64,000 nt of DNA from Cocos nucifera (lineage: Eukaryota > Streptophyta > Magnoliopsida > Arecales > Arecaceae). Within the stretch, counting starts at the first letter, position 1, and every line of letters starts with the position of its first letter. Made by a program: the position numbers and the translations under genes. The stretch covers positions 434,001-498,000 of the forward strand of contig QRFJ01000765.1 in the NCBI GenBank assembly GCA_006176705.1, given 5' to 3'. This document shows positions 34,494 to 46,698 of this stretch, in pieces. The notes under the pieces are model-generated. The model was not told where the DNA came from. It did no database searches and saw only the letters and a program-made list of their open reading frames with translations.

Positions 34494-35277
34494 ATCTTTA
34501 TCTTGATGCCCCTAAGCCTTGGCAAGCCTGACAATGTCCTTCTACACGATCCCATTGTCGCTGCATACTCTGACAACCCCTTGTGCGAACATGCTTTCCA
34601 CCGCCAACTTTCTTCAACTTCTGAGCTTCTATGGAAACCTTTAAGATGACCACCTCCATAACTGAAGGCCCTTGCTTGCTTGGCATCACCTTGGACTTTG
34701 TTGTTGGCTCCTATTTGCTCGATAGTTGTACCACTTGCCCTAAACTTTTTTAAAAAAATTATAGCATTCCTATACCAGCACTCACTACACCTGATGCTTC
34801 ATCTGACATGGTCTCCTTAGAGCCACGCCTCTCCACCTACACACTCCACTCCACCTCACTCTTTGCAGTCCTGGTGCTGATGCTATGATATCAATCATTT
34901 CCTTGCATCCCTTTGCTTTGAACTCGTGCCAAATCTCCCTGCACTTGTGAAGCCACCTCTGCCTAGTGCTCCATTTGAAACTAAAGTCCATCTGATTCTG
35001 CAAAAGTCAATCTCGAGGCTAGCCATCTAATGCTATCCTACTTGACTTGCCGCTGCACCTGGATCACTATCATTGCTTCTTCGAACCCTTCACACTCCAT
35101 GAATCCTTTTGAAGCCATTTCCAACCTTCCACATCATGCAGGCTCCTCTGATACCTTCAAGATCTCATCCAAATCTTTATCTTAAGCGACTAAACCTATG
35201 AAATCAATGTCCTTCCTTTCTCCTCTCTTGCACTTCTTCCAAAGTGGATACTTTCGCTTAAAGTGAAGATGATAATC
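34494..35277 (-). mobile_element. LARD2 (F) internal region, 3' part
   Basis: It aligns with LARD1 173 to about 930: shared blocks include CATAGTATTCC-type, CTGACATGGTCTCCT and ACTTGTGAAGCCACCT-type words. There is no protein domain. A 72-residue minus-strand frame at 34785-35003 (KCREIWHEFKAKGC) has a partial counterpart in LARD1, but the LARD1 copy has stops and a shift. The region ends at the broken edge of copia D. Confidence 0.7.
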
Positions 35278-36933
35278 ATTCGAAATCCTGATGTGTATGT
35301 TGGCAATAGCATGTTCATTATAGAAATTAGATTGTACTAGTAAAAAATCTATCTACCTCGGTAAATGAGGAGTAGCCCTATGATAATCATGAGATTGAGT
35401 CCTTAAGCCCATGGCCATGGTAGAGTGAAGATGATAGAAAAAGTTTCTATTAGAGTTTCACATTGGATTTGAATCAAATGATTAATTCATATGACGGATA
35501 TTGGGTTTGATGAGTTCACCTTAACCCTAATCCTGTCGAGACTCAAGATAGAAGAATCCAATCACATAGGTAACTACACCGAGAGATTCATTTTCAATTT
35601 TGATGGATTGCCACCATATACTGTTAGATATCGCTGGTGGATTTTGAAAACAATCAGAGTAATATTGATGATCAATCATTCTAATTATATGAATCAAAAA
35701 AGTTCTGGTCCATCAAAAGGTGTTTCAATAATGTCGATGATGGAGATCATGACATGTCGCATTACCATATAGAATTAAACCTAATTGGATCGCACAAATA
35801 AGGATTTAAATCTGGATGTCATCAATTGAGCTAATCCAATTTGATTGATTTAGATTAGATCTAATCGAGCTCAAGATAATCATGCTAGCACACTATTGAG
35901 CCTGACTTTCTCCTTCTATAATCTTTTTGATTCATCGCAACTGAGTCAAATTTGATTTGACTCATTCTTATATTTTGAATGAGTTTATTTACATCTAACT
36001 AGAATAAGTTCAGATCAGATTAATTATAAAAATTAAATCCATTCATAGTCAAATTAGACTAGGATCAAAAGTTGACCTAATTGAGAGAATTGAGGATCAC
36101 CTGATCAGGGGCTTCTAAAAAATTCTTTGAAAATCTTTTTGATCATATTTTTGGATATCTGATAGGGTATGAGTTATACATTGGGTGTACCAAATTTTGT
36201 GATTTTTGTAGGTATCTAGACTATGTTATGATGGAGTTTGATTTGGATCAAACTCTTGAGAGAAGAGTCCTAGGCGAAGTGGACTCTTCCTTATCTACTC
36301 ATGCCGCCACCTTTTAATAAATTTTTGGCATCAAAATTAGATGGGATCTAGATATTTTCATGGATATTAGGTTCAGGAGTCCTAATGGTCGAATAAATGA
36401 GGATTTCGATCAAAGAGGGACTCTAACTTGTTGCTATGCTTTTGTATAAGAACCCTTGTGCTAAGGCTCTTCATGCAAGAAATAATTTTGATACCCAAAG
36501 GCTGTCACCCCTTCCATCTTTCATGCACTCTCTGATCCTCTCTCTATTCTTCTTGTAGGTGCCAAAGGTTGGAAATAAATCTGAGAAGAAGATTCAATTA
36601 AATTTGTGAAGAGTTCAGCATCTACGTGATGGTGTTCATGAGACGGACACGCTGCTTTCAAAAGTTCTTTTGAAGGACTTTCAGATCAAATTCAGATCTG
36701 ATATTTGGAGAAAAGATTCATGAGAAGAAGATGTCCAAATCCTGCCTGAGTAGATACCGGTAAAGGTCAAGCACGTGCATGGCTCCTTTCAGAATCTCAG
36801 GATAGATCAGGATCATCACAGGATAATCTTATTATCCAAAATACAAGGATCTTAGAAAAAAAAATTTTAAAATATTTGTTCAAATCCAATTAAATCTGAA
36901 TGGTCCTATGCCAAAAAATAGGATTTTTCTTCA
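35278..36933 (+). repeat. Copia D 5' LTR, first 0.5 kb missing
   Basis: It aligns with D's 3' LTR starting at 54166, so about 520 bp (equivalent to 53643-54165) are absent. It ends GGATTTTTCTTCA, followed by the primer site. The 93-residue open frame at 35491-35772 is not conserved as a gene in the other LTR, which is split there by a CACTA element. Confidence 0.85.
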
Positions 36934-36935
36934 AC

Positions 36936-36947
36936 TAATATCAGAGC
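36936..36947 (+). other. Copia D primer binding site
   Basis: TAATATCAGAGC, two changes from the initiator Met-tRNA consensus, two bases after the LTR. Confidence 0.75.
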
Positions 36948-38352
36948 TAGGTTAGCAGTTCTTTAGATCTACCTTAGATCTGATTTTATTTTTGTTTATG
37001 ATTTGATATTAAAAGATTTTAGATGTCACATCAGATGTGATTAGATCTAAAATTAAAAAATTAAAAATTAAATTATTTAGATCTAATATGTATGAGATGC
37101 AAGACTAGACTAGGTATAGAATAGTTTTATATATAGTCTAGTATGATCATATATTTAATTTGATTAAATATGATTTTAAAACTAATTTAATTTTTATTTT
37201 TTTGATGTTATAATTATTGTAATCAAATCTAAAAAATAAAAAATAAAATTTTTAATTTTTATTTTATTTCATATGAGATATGAAAGATGCATGCTTAGAC
37301 TATTTATAGAATAGTTCTATAAGATGTCTAGAATAGTTTTAATTTTGATATGATCAAATTTAAAATTTTATTTTTTAGATTTAATATGTGATATTTCATA
37401 TCTGAAAGTATACATATTAATGATATATGAGATGTATGCAAGACATGTATTAGTTAGATCTTTTTATATATGATATATGATCTAACTAATTTTGTAGTAA
37501 AAAATTATATTTCTGATTGAGACATTCCCCTTGGTCATCCAATCATAAGAATAAAGTAGAGTTTAAAGGCCCTCTCCTTCTAATCGATGGGGTATTCTTA
37601 TGGCGTGTAGGGGTGCTGCACGTTCATCCTTAATCAAAAATCAAAACTTATTTTTTTATAAAATCCTAGATCTTAAAATTCTAGAATTTTTATTACATGC
37701 TTTGTTCATGAATCCTAAATTTAATTAAAAATTAAGATTATAAAATTAATTAGATCTAAAAATTATGAATTTTTATATCTAAGATATATACATAAAATTA
37801 GGTTTAGACTTGGGTAGCTCAATTAGGTCTAGTGGTTGATCAAATTGAATCAAGAGTTGGTTAAGTAGGATCAAAGAAAGCTTAGTTTTGACCAGCCTAA
37901 TAGGATTAAGTCTGGATCAAGATCGAATCACATTAAGATATGACTCGATCAAGTCAGGACATAATTTGACTCCGCGGTTCAAGCCTGGATTGTAGGCTAA
38001 TCCAATTAATTCTGATTTGATAATTTGGTGTCTGAGGTAAGTCTGGTAGATACGATCGATTAGTTTTTTATTGGAAGCTACTCGATCTGAATGCATTCTT
38101 ATCGCATTAATGGCATATCCCTTCCACTGATTTTACTTACCTGATCATTTATGTCGATCCAATTCTAATTCAAGGTGGCTAATAATTCAAGCCAATCCAT
38201 GTCACTAGGTTAGTCATAATTATTATAACTAAGTCAAGATAAGTTTAAAAAGATCTAAATTAAATCTTTCTAAGAAAATATTAAGTTTAAGGTCTTCCAC
38301 CATTGTAGATGTGCGGACCCTTCTCGGGATTGATTGTTCTCGACTGGATATA
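36948..38352 (+). mobile_element. Copia D leader, part 1
   Basis: AT-rich untranslated leader without coding. It holds an 11-bp perfect inverted repeat, TTAGTTAGATC (37450-37460) and GATCTAACTAA (37479-37489), with an 18-bp AT loop. It is interrupted by copia B at 38353 and resumes at 49179. Bases 38348-38352 (ATATA) are the left target duplication of B. Confidence 0.75.
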
Positions 38353-40799
38353 TGTTGAAAATTATGTTCTGAAGCCAATCATCAGTTTGTTGATGGTTGA
38401 GATATTATAATTAATTTATTAATTAATAAAAAATATTTTAGCATCTTTTTCATCATAAGTTTATATCTTCTAATGAACTCCATTATTGTGATGAAGTCTT
38501 TAAGACTATATAGTTTCGATAAAGAGAAGATTTATTGATTAGTCCTTAAATTTGTTCACAACCAAATGATAAGCTGTTAATTTGGACGACAGTGTCTATC
38601 GAGCATAGGTCGCTATATGCCATATAGATTGGTTGTCCTCTTAACCAAGGAGTATGGAAACACTGATATGGTATATAGGTGAGATGTATAGGTACATCAT
38701 CATTAAACGTGACCAACTCTAGAGCATTCTACTATCAAGAATGTCTCTAATGGGATATAGGTATAAGTATCTCTTAGACCTTAGATCACCTCAGTGACTT
38801 ACAAGCAACTCACTATGCTTTGGTACCGGACTAACTAAATTTTTAATTCAGCAACAAAAGACTTTTGGGCACAGTCAAATACTTATGAAGTCGGAGTATG
38901 ATCAAGATGGAATTGACCACTCCAAGAGTTGGAGAAGAATGTATCACTGTATTTCAATATAGCAAAACCTTGACGAGGATAATCCATCAGATGGATTTGA
39001 TATTTTAAAATACAATAAGAACAACCTGATCAGAGTTGACAGTTAAACTCTGAGGTATCCTATGAGCATTATGGTCAAGAAAATAAATTATATGAAAATT
39101 ATATCCACATGGATTCTAAGGATGGTATTCTACACCTTCGACCTATCCAACTGTCGGCTATCATTGCTAGATGATCACTTTGATTGGTATAAAAATTTAT
39201 TTCTATGCTACCGACTTAAGTTCAGACCTATGAGATTACACACATTAAAGTTCACATTTCGATCGGATGGTTGATCAGTGATTTAGAATTATTTTAGCAT
39301 TAAACGATCAATATGGTTGATGTTTGACCTAGTGCGAGTATTGCAGGAGGATCGATTAGCAATTTATTTGCTAATTGACTTAATTTGATTAAGCCAATAA
39401 GCTGAGATTAAATTTAATTAAATATAATTTAATTAGATTTAGTTTGGGCTTGATTGGATCAAATCCAATTGGTTTATTGGATAAGCCAAGTGCAAGGAAG
39501 AACTAGTCCTAGTCTAACTAGGACTTGGATCAACCTAATTTTTTAATTTGATTAAAAAATAAATTAAAATTAAATTAAATTTACTTTAATTTAAATAAGT
39601 TCTTAAATTGGTTAGGGCTTTATTTAATTAGATTGGATAACTCTAATTTTTATTTGGTTAAAAGACCTTGTTTGATCAAGTCAAAATAGGAGTCCTAGTG
39701 TGACTAGGACTCCCTATTCCTTGCGCCACCTAATCATCATGCCCCACCCCTTTCCCTTTATATTTTTATGTAAAATTCTCCATGCCCAAAGGCTTCTCAT
39801 GCCCACTTTCTCTCTTTTATTTCTCATATGGAAGTTTGTTGCATAACCAAGTCAAAAGGGGAAGTTGATTTTGCTTAGGATTCTATGAGATAGAATTCCT
39901 AGTCAACTAAAAGCCTCCTTCCCTTCATGCCACCACCTCCCTTATTTCTCTCTCTCTCTCACACACATTTTTTTTTGGGTTTATTTGTGTCCTCCCTTGC
40001 TGGTCCATGGCAGAAAAAAAGGTGGGGCGCCCAATTATTTGGTCCTTCCTAGTCTAGGTTTTTGATCTAACTTGGACTCTACATATCTCTTTATTTAAAG
40101 AGAATTTGTTATTAAAATTTTTACAAATTGCAGATATTTGAGAGGTCTCTTTTGTGTAGAAAAATCAGAAAAAAATTCATCTAGATCATGGAGATATTAA
40201 AAACACAAATCAGGGTATCTAGAAAAAGAACAAAGAAGAAGAGGATCTTCTTCTAGGATTTTTGTTTCAGATCTCTTTCTCCCATTTTATGAGCTTTTAA
40301 GAGGTGTCTCAGCATCACAAATATTTTTCTTTTTCTTCTAGTATTTTGGAGTATCAAAGTTTTGAAGAAGAAAGCATCGGATCGACCGTCGAAGAGAGAT
40401 CAATACAGTGCTAGCATACTATGCTGATTTTCTGCATCAGGATCTCTGATCATGTTCGTGGGCTCGAGTGGATGACTTCTAGAGGTTGGATGCATGTGTG
40501 GCTCATGACTGCATTCTTAAGTTTGGATCAACAAGTTAGAATATCTAACTTGCTTAGGTAACGATTCGATCTGTTATTTTATAGCTGCATTAGATGTAGT
40601 ATAGATTTAGGTTGATATGATCAACCTTTTCTTTTTTATTTAATTTTTAATTTTTAATTTAAATACCATACAATAATTATATAATAAGATCTTAGATCTA
40701 GGATATTTTAGATTAATTTTGATTGATTTTAATCTTTCACTATTTGATCTTGAAAAAGTTTTAAGATCTAATCCTAAAACCCTAAATCTGGTTCCTACA
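38353..40799 (+). repeat. Copia B 5' LTR
   Basis: Starts TGTTGAAAATTATG and ends GGTTCCTACA, 2447 bp, unusually long for a copia LTR. It aligns throughout with the 3' LTR at 46699-49173 (2475 bp). The two differ by many transitions and small indels, so insertion is not recent. No intact gene is seen inside. Confidence 0.92.
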
Positions 40800-40800
40800 A

Positions 40801-40813
40801 TTAGTATCAGAGC
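40801..40813 (+). other. Copia B primer binding site
   Basis: TTAGTATCAGAGC directly follows the LTR; the last ten bases match the initiator Met-tRNA complement. Confidence 0.8.
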
Positions 40814-42717
40814 TAGGTTCTTATTACATAATTTTTGTACATATTTAAATTATTTTTTAGATTATATCTAATTTATAATATAATTATTAAATTTAAAATT
40901 AAAAAATTTAGATCTTACAAACTGCCATAAGGTTGTCCTGTTGTAAGGTTTATCCCTTACAGTGAAAAGATTATCCTAATTCATGATGATTTGACTCTAA
41001 TCATAAATTTATTAGATTTGATCTAATTTTATTTATAATTTAATAAATTTAAAATAATTTTAGATCTAAAAATAAAATATTTTAGATTGCACAGACTGCC
41101 ATAAGGTTGTCCTGCTATAAGGTTTATCCCTTACAGTGGATAGGTTGTCCTAGTACATGCTGATCTAAAATATTGATCATAAAATTTTAGATTAGATCAA
41201 AAAAATTTTATGATCTGATTAAAAATATTTTAATCTAATTTTAATCATCATAAATATGTTAGATTTGATCTAGAGAGATTTATGATTGATTATTATTGAA
41301 ACTATTTCAATTATATAAACCTATTTAGATTAGATTTAAAGTAGTTTTATGTTTATTTTACTTGCATATTGATTATGAATCAAACATGCAACTTGGTTGA
41401 TAGAACCATATTATAAAAATATTTTATAAATATAAAAATTATTTTCAAAAAGTCAAACCCCAATCCTCAGCCCAAAACTTAATTAAGAATTAAGAAGTTA
41501 TTTGATTAGGTTCTAAGATTGTAAATTGAAGATCCTATGACATGAATCATAATATATTGAGTTAATAGGTTAGTAGGGATTAGGTCCATTAATTAGGTTA
41601 GACCTAAGGTTAGATTAAAGAATGAATTTAATTAGAGAATTGACTAAATCTAATCAATTATTATCTTAGATTAGATCAAGGATTCTCTAGATCAATTACA
41701 GTAGTCATAGTTGGTCAAGTTCATGTCTTTATCAAGAACCAAATAGACTTGATTCTTGGCTAAGAGGTCTAGTTCGAACTGTTAGGTTGATCTAATCAAG
41801 ACTAATTAAACCAGTTGGTGTCTAAGGTAAGTTTGGCACATACGATCGATGGTTTTTAATTGGCAACCCGCTTACCTAATCATTTTTGATGGTGTCTAAG
41901 GCAAGCTTTGGCATACCCTTCTACCGATCTCACTTACCTAACCTTCTTAGTGAGATTGAGTTTTGATCAGATCACTTGATAATTTGAGTTGACCCATGTC
42001 AGCTAGGTAAATTAGTGACTGATTTAGGTGCTCCTAGACCAGCCTGTTAGTGATCTCCCTTAAGCTGACTTGGTGAAGTCAGTAGGAGAATCATGACAAG
42101 CTAATTAATCTGACCTACTCACTTCTATAAATAAATTTTTTAAAATTATTAGGTCCCTAAAATAAAATAGTTATATGATAACTAGATCATAGCCTTCCAT
42201 TAAAGTGGATAATAATGGGTCCATCATTTGGATAATCATTAGAGGCCCAAAGGTTTGGTGCTCATCGATTGATGAAATTATCATTCATTATATAATCTCT
42301 TGGATACATCTTTCTAAATAGTGATCAGATGGGCCAACCAAAGTTGGGCCTGATCATTCATTATTGGATGGGTCAAGTATGGTCAAGTTAATGGTTGGAC
42401 CTAACTAGATCCTTTTTTGAGAAGGCCAAAATCAATTGATCAGGACTTGGGACAAAATTTAATTACTAAAAATTATTTAGAGAAATAATTAGTTATGAAC
42501 CTATCCTTAGATGTACATGAGTGGATCAACTAAAGTTGGGCTTGTGTACAGTCTATGTGGATTCTAGTACCCACTAAGAAATTAGGATAATTTTTTAAAT
42601 TGGAGATAGAGGCTACCAATTTGAATAAAATAGTGGAAGACCCTTTTGATTAAAGTCTAAATCTCTAGGTTTAATAAATCAATTACTAATTAGGTTATAT
42701 TTTTTCTTTATGCAGAT
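40814..42717 (+). mobile_element. Copia B leader
   Basis: About 1.9 kb of untranslated leader. A 44-bp segment at 40921-40964 is repeated at 41095-41138 with few changes; each copy contains GTAAGG-TTTATC-CCTTAC or its variant, able to form a small hairpin. The rest of the leader is AT-rich and shared with copia A. Confidence 0.75.
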
Positions 42718-43560
42718 ATGGCCACTTTTCTATCATTTTGATCATTGTTGGACAATGATAAGTTGGTGGAATCCAACTTTAGTAGCTGGTATCAAAAGTT
42801 GAAGATTATCCTGGAGCATGAACAGATCCTATATGTGCTGACGGATCCTGCACCTAAGGAGCTAGCTGCCAATGCACGTGGAATAGTCAAAGACACTTAT
42901 CAGAAGTGGCTCAATGATCAAACTATGGTGTGTTGCATTATGCTGGCAGCAATGAGCAACGAGTTCAGTTGCAGGTTTAAGATAGCTCAGTCAAATAAAA
43001 TACTCCAAGTATTGGAGGATTCTTTTGGCACATCTGATGATGTTGAGAGGCATAAAACTAGTTGCGCCATCTTCAACACCAGAATGCGGGATGGAGCCTC
43101 TGTCACTGATCATGTACTATACATGATCGAGCTGATAGAGCACTTAAATAAGCTCAACTTTTTCTTGTACAAACAACTTGAAAAAGATGCAATACTAAAC
43201 TCGCTGCCCAAGTCTTATCTTCCATTCCTTACACCTTATAGAATGTCAAAGCCTGAAGTTAACTACCATGGGTTACTGAGGTTACTTCAAAACTTTGAGA
43301 AGGATCACCAACTCCACAAAGAGTCAGTGAACTTAGTGGGAGGTTCGTCTTCTCCTTCTCGATCCTTTGAAAAAGAGAAAAAGAATAAGAAGAAGAAAGC
43401 CATGAAGGTGCATGTTCAAGCTAAGACATCTGTGCAGACTCAGACCCAAAAAATCAAGCTTGATAAGAGTCAAGTTGAATGCTTCTTCTGCAAGAAGCGG
43501 GGGCACTGAAAGAGAAACTATCCTTAGTACATTGCCTCCCTGAATTTGAACAGGCAGAGA
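42718..43560 (+). pseudogene. Copia B gag
   Basis: The likely start is ATG at 42718 (MATFLSF), followed by a TGA and then a 254-residue open stretch (42745-43509). This has the UBN2-type copia gag fold: WYQKLKIILEHEQILYVL, YQKWLNDQTMVCCIML, LEDSFGT and ILNSLPKSYLPF. A Lys-rich stretch precedes the zinc knuckle CFFCKKRGH, where the next residue (normally Trp) is TGA and the last Cys is Tyr. It is the longest open coding segment in the window. Gag binds and packages element RNA. Confidence 0.9.
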
Positions 43561-43990
43561 AAGAAGCAAGCTATTGCTGGGCAAGATATTTATACGATAA
43601 CTCCTTATAATTTCTCTATGTGTGATATTACTGACTGGATATTGGATACCTGAAGCTCTTATCATATTTGCATTTTATTGCAGGGGTTGCAGGTCAGTAG
43701 AAAATTTGAGCAAGACAAGAGATTCCTGAACATTGGAGATGGAAGACCAATTCCAGTTCTAGCTTTAGAAATTTTGAAACTTATATTTAAATCTCATACT
43801 GTTGTTCTTAGTGATTATCATTTCTATCCTAGTTTCTTTTTAAATATCATTTCTGTAGGCCTTTTGGCCATGAACAATTATAAAATTTTAATAAAAAAAT
43901 GAGTTTGTAATGTCATTATGAATGGTGTTACTGCTTTCTATGGATAATTAAAAAATGGTGTATATATGTTATCATAATCTATTAATGTAG
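43561..43990 (+). pseudogene. Copia B protease
   Basis: The active-site block reads DWILDT, then TGA, then SS, so the catalytic Gly codon is now a stop (GGA to TGA or similar). The following flap and C-terminal part (FLNIGDGRPIPVLALEIL, YPSFFLNIISVGLLA) is open at 43678-43902. Inactive as it stands. Confidence 0.8.
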
Positions 43991-44990
43991 TCTATTCAAC
44001 TGGCAAACATCCTAGATTAGATAATGTGATAGATATCTATTTATGGCACTGTAGGCTGGGTCATATAAATAAGAACAGGATAAGCAGATTGGCTCAAGAG
44101 GGTATCCTTGAACTTAGTGATTGTGAATTGCTTCCAACCTATGAATCATGTCTTCTTGGTAAAATGACTAAGTCATCTTTTACTAGAAAAGGTGAGAAAG
44201 CCACCAAACTCTAAGGACTAGTACATACTGATGTATGTGGACCAATGAGTACTAGTACCAAAGATGGATATGTCTACTTCATCACTTTCACAGATGATCT
44301 ATCCAAATTTGGATATGTCTATCTGATGAAACATAAGTCGAATTCGTTTAAAATGTTCAAACAATTCCAAAGTGAAGTAGAAAAATAGACTGAAAAGAGT
44401 GTTAAAACTCTTCAATCTAACTGAGGAGGAAAATATCTTTTTGATGAGTTTCTCACATATCTAGAAGAGAATGGAATTCTCTTCCAATGGACTCCTCCAG
44501 GAACACCACAGCATAATGGTGTATCTGAAAGGAGGAATCAGACTCTGTTAGACATGGTCTGATCCATGATGGATTTTGCCAGCTTGTCGATATTCCTCTA
44601 AGGATATACACTCGAATCGGCTTGCTATCTTTTAAATAGGGTTCCAAGTAAATCTAGGGTTAAAACTTCGTATGAGATATGGACAGGATGTAAGCCAGCA
44701 CTTTCACACCTCAGGGTCTAAGGGTGTCCGGCTTATGTCAAATGGATAATTACAGATAAACTTGGGCCTAGGTCTGACAAGTGTGCATTTATAGGTACCC
44801 AAAAGAGACAAAAGGATACTATTTCTACCATGCTAATGAACAAAAGGTGTTCGTCAGTCTTAGGGCAACCTTTTTGGAAAAGGAGTTACTTAGTGAAGAA
44901 ATTATTGCCTCTAAGGTTGAACTTGATGAAGTTCAACAGGTAGAAAGTCCGACACAGAATGTTGAATCTAAGTCAGATTTGATCAGATCA
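43991..44990 (+). pseudogene. Copia B integrase
   Basis: The zinc domain reads YLWHCRLGHINKNRISRLA and ESCLLGKM (44033-44170). The core reads VHTDVCGPM with the first Asp, FTDDLSKFGYVYLM, then GGKYLFDEF with the second Asp position altered (SN-stop-GGK) and WTPPGTPQHNGVSERRNQTL with the catalytic Glu. ESACYLLNRVPSK follows. At least four stops. Confidence 0.85.
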
Positions 44991-46140
44991 GATCCGAAGT
45001 CTAGTGAACCCTTACCATTAAGATGATCCTATTGAGTACCGCACCATCCAAACAGATACTATGGATTCTTGGTCTAGGATGGTGATCCCATCGAACTCGA
45101 TGAGAATGATGAGGATCCGATCACTTATATGGATGCGATACAGAGATCCGACTCTAAGAAATGGCTAGAAGCCATGAGATCCAAAATAGATTCCATGAAG
45201 ATCAATGATGTATGGACATTAGTTGACCCACCTAAAGGAGTTAAATCCATTGGATGTAAATAGAAATTCAAAAGGAAAAGAGGCATAGATGAAAAGATGG
45301 AGATCTATAAAGTCCATCTGGTTGCCAAGGGATATCATCAATGTTATGGTATTGACTATGACAAGACATTCTCTTTAGTGGCAATGCTCAAATTCATTCG
45401 GATAATGTTTGCAATAACTATCCACCTGGACTATGAGATCTGATAGATGGATGTGAAGACAACTTTTCTAAATGGAGAGCTAACCAAAGAGGTGTATATG
45501 ATACAACCTGAAGGATTTACATCCATAGATGAGTCTAAGGTGTGCAAGCTTTAGAGATCTATTTATAGATTAAAATAAGCATCTCCAAGTTGGAACATGC
45601 GTTTTGATAAAGTGATCAAAACGTATGGCTTCGTTAAGAATGGAGAAGAACCCTATATTTATAAATGAATAAATGGTCTAGCAGTGGTATTTTTTATTTT
45701 GTATGTGGATGACATTCTCTTAATCGGGAATGACATCCCCGCTACAAAAAATAAAAGTCTGATTATCATCATAGTTTTTCATGAAGGACTTGGGTGAAGC
45801 ATCCTACATCCTAGGGATGAAGATCTATAGGGATAGATCTAAAAGGATGCTTGGTATATCCTAGTCCACGTACATAAAAACTATGCTGAAGAGATTCAGC
45901 ATGGAGAATTCCAAAAAAAACTATCTTCTGATAGACTAAGAAATTTCTGTCTCTAAGAAGAATTGTCCGACAACTCCTGAAGAGAGAGAGCATATGAGTA
46001 GAATCCCATATGCTTCGACAGTGGGATATATTATGTATGCAATGACATGTATGAGACCAAACGTGGCATACTCAGTAGGAGTAGTGAGTAGATACCAGTC
46101 TGATCCTAGAGAAAATCACTAAAAGGTGGTTAAAACCATC
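44991..46140 (+). pseudogene. Copia B reverse transcriptase
   Basis: The sequence runs from the EDPITYMDAI linker (45112) through VWTLVDPPKGVKSIGCK, YDKTFSLVAMLKFIRIM, DVKTTFLNGELTKEVYM and the YVDDILLIGNDI box (about 45700-45740). The catalytic Asp pair is present. Stops and frame changes lie at the Trp and Gln codons. Confidence 0.85.
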
Positions 46141-46684
46141 CTTAAGTATTTAAAAAATACTAAGAACTAATGGTTGGTTTATGGTCAGTCAGATCTAAAA
46201 CTTATCGAGTTTATAGACTCCAGCTTTCAATCTGACCATGATGATAGTAAAAGTGTGTCAGGATATATCTTTACTCTAAATGATGGAGCCATCTACTGAA
46301 AAAGTTTCAAGCAGCATACAGTGGTTAACTCTATTTATGAAGTAGAGTAGATGGCAGCATCAGATGCAGCAAAAAAAGCTGTGTGGCTGAGGAAGTTCAT
46401 CACCGAATTTAGAGTAGCATCCTCTATTGATGATCCAGTTCTGCTCTACTGCGACAGCACTGGCACCATTGCTCAAACAAAGAAACCAAAGGCACACTAG
46501 TAGACAAAGAACATTTCGCACCGCTTTCATTTGATCCATGAGATCGTGGATCGTGGTGACGTCAATCTTTAGAAGATCGATGGAAAGGAGAACCTAGCCG
46601 ACTCCTTCATTAAAGCCATGGTAATCAAGGAGTTCGACAACCATAAGTTAAAGATGGGTATTAGATACTATGCCGAGTGGCTTA
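46141..46684 (+). pseudogene. Copia B RNase H
   Basis: FIDSSFQSDHDDSKSVSGYIF gives the first Asp, VNSIYEVE the Glu region, and LLYCDSTGTIAQTKKP the second Asp, ending HRFHLIHEIVDRGD. The order and spacing are normal for copia RNase H. The 3' end is followed by a polypurine tract. Confidence 0.85.
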
Positions 46685-46698
46685 GGATAAGTGGAAGT
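46685..46698 (+). other. Copia B polypurine tract
   Basis: GGATAAGTGGAAGT immediately precedes the 3' LTR (TGTTGAGAATT) and would prime plus-strand synthesis. Confidence 0.75.

Noticed and set aside
34785..35003. 72-residue minus-strand ORF as a LARD-encoded protein
   Set aside because: The matching LARD1 region (about 480-700) has stops and an indel, so the frame is not conserved.
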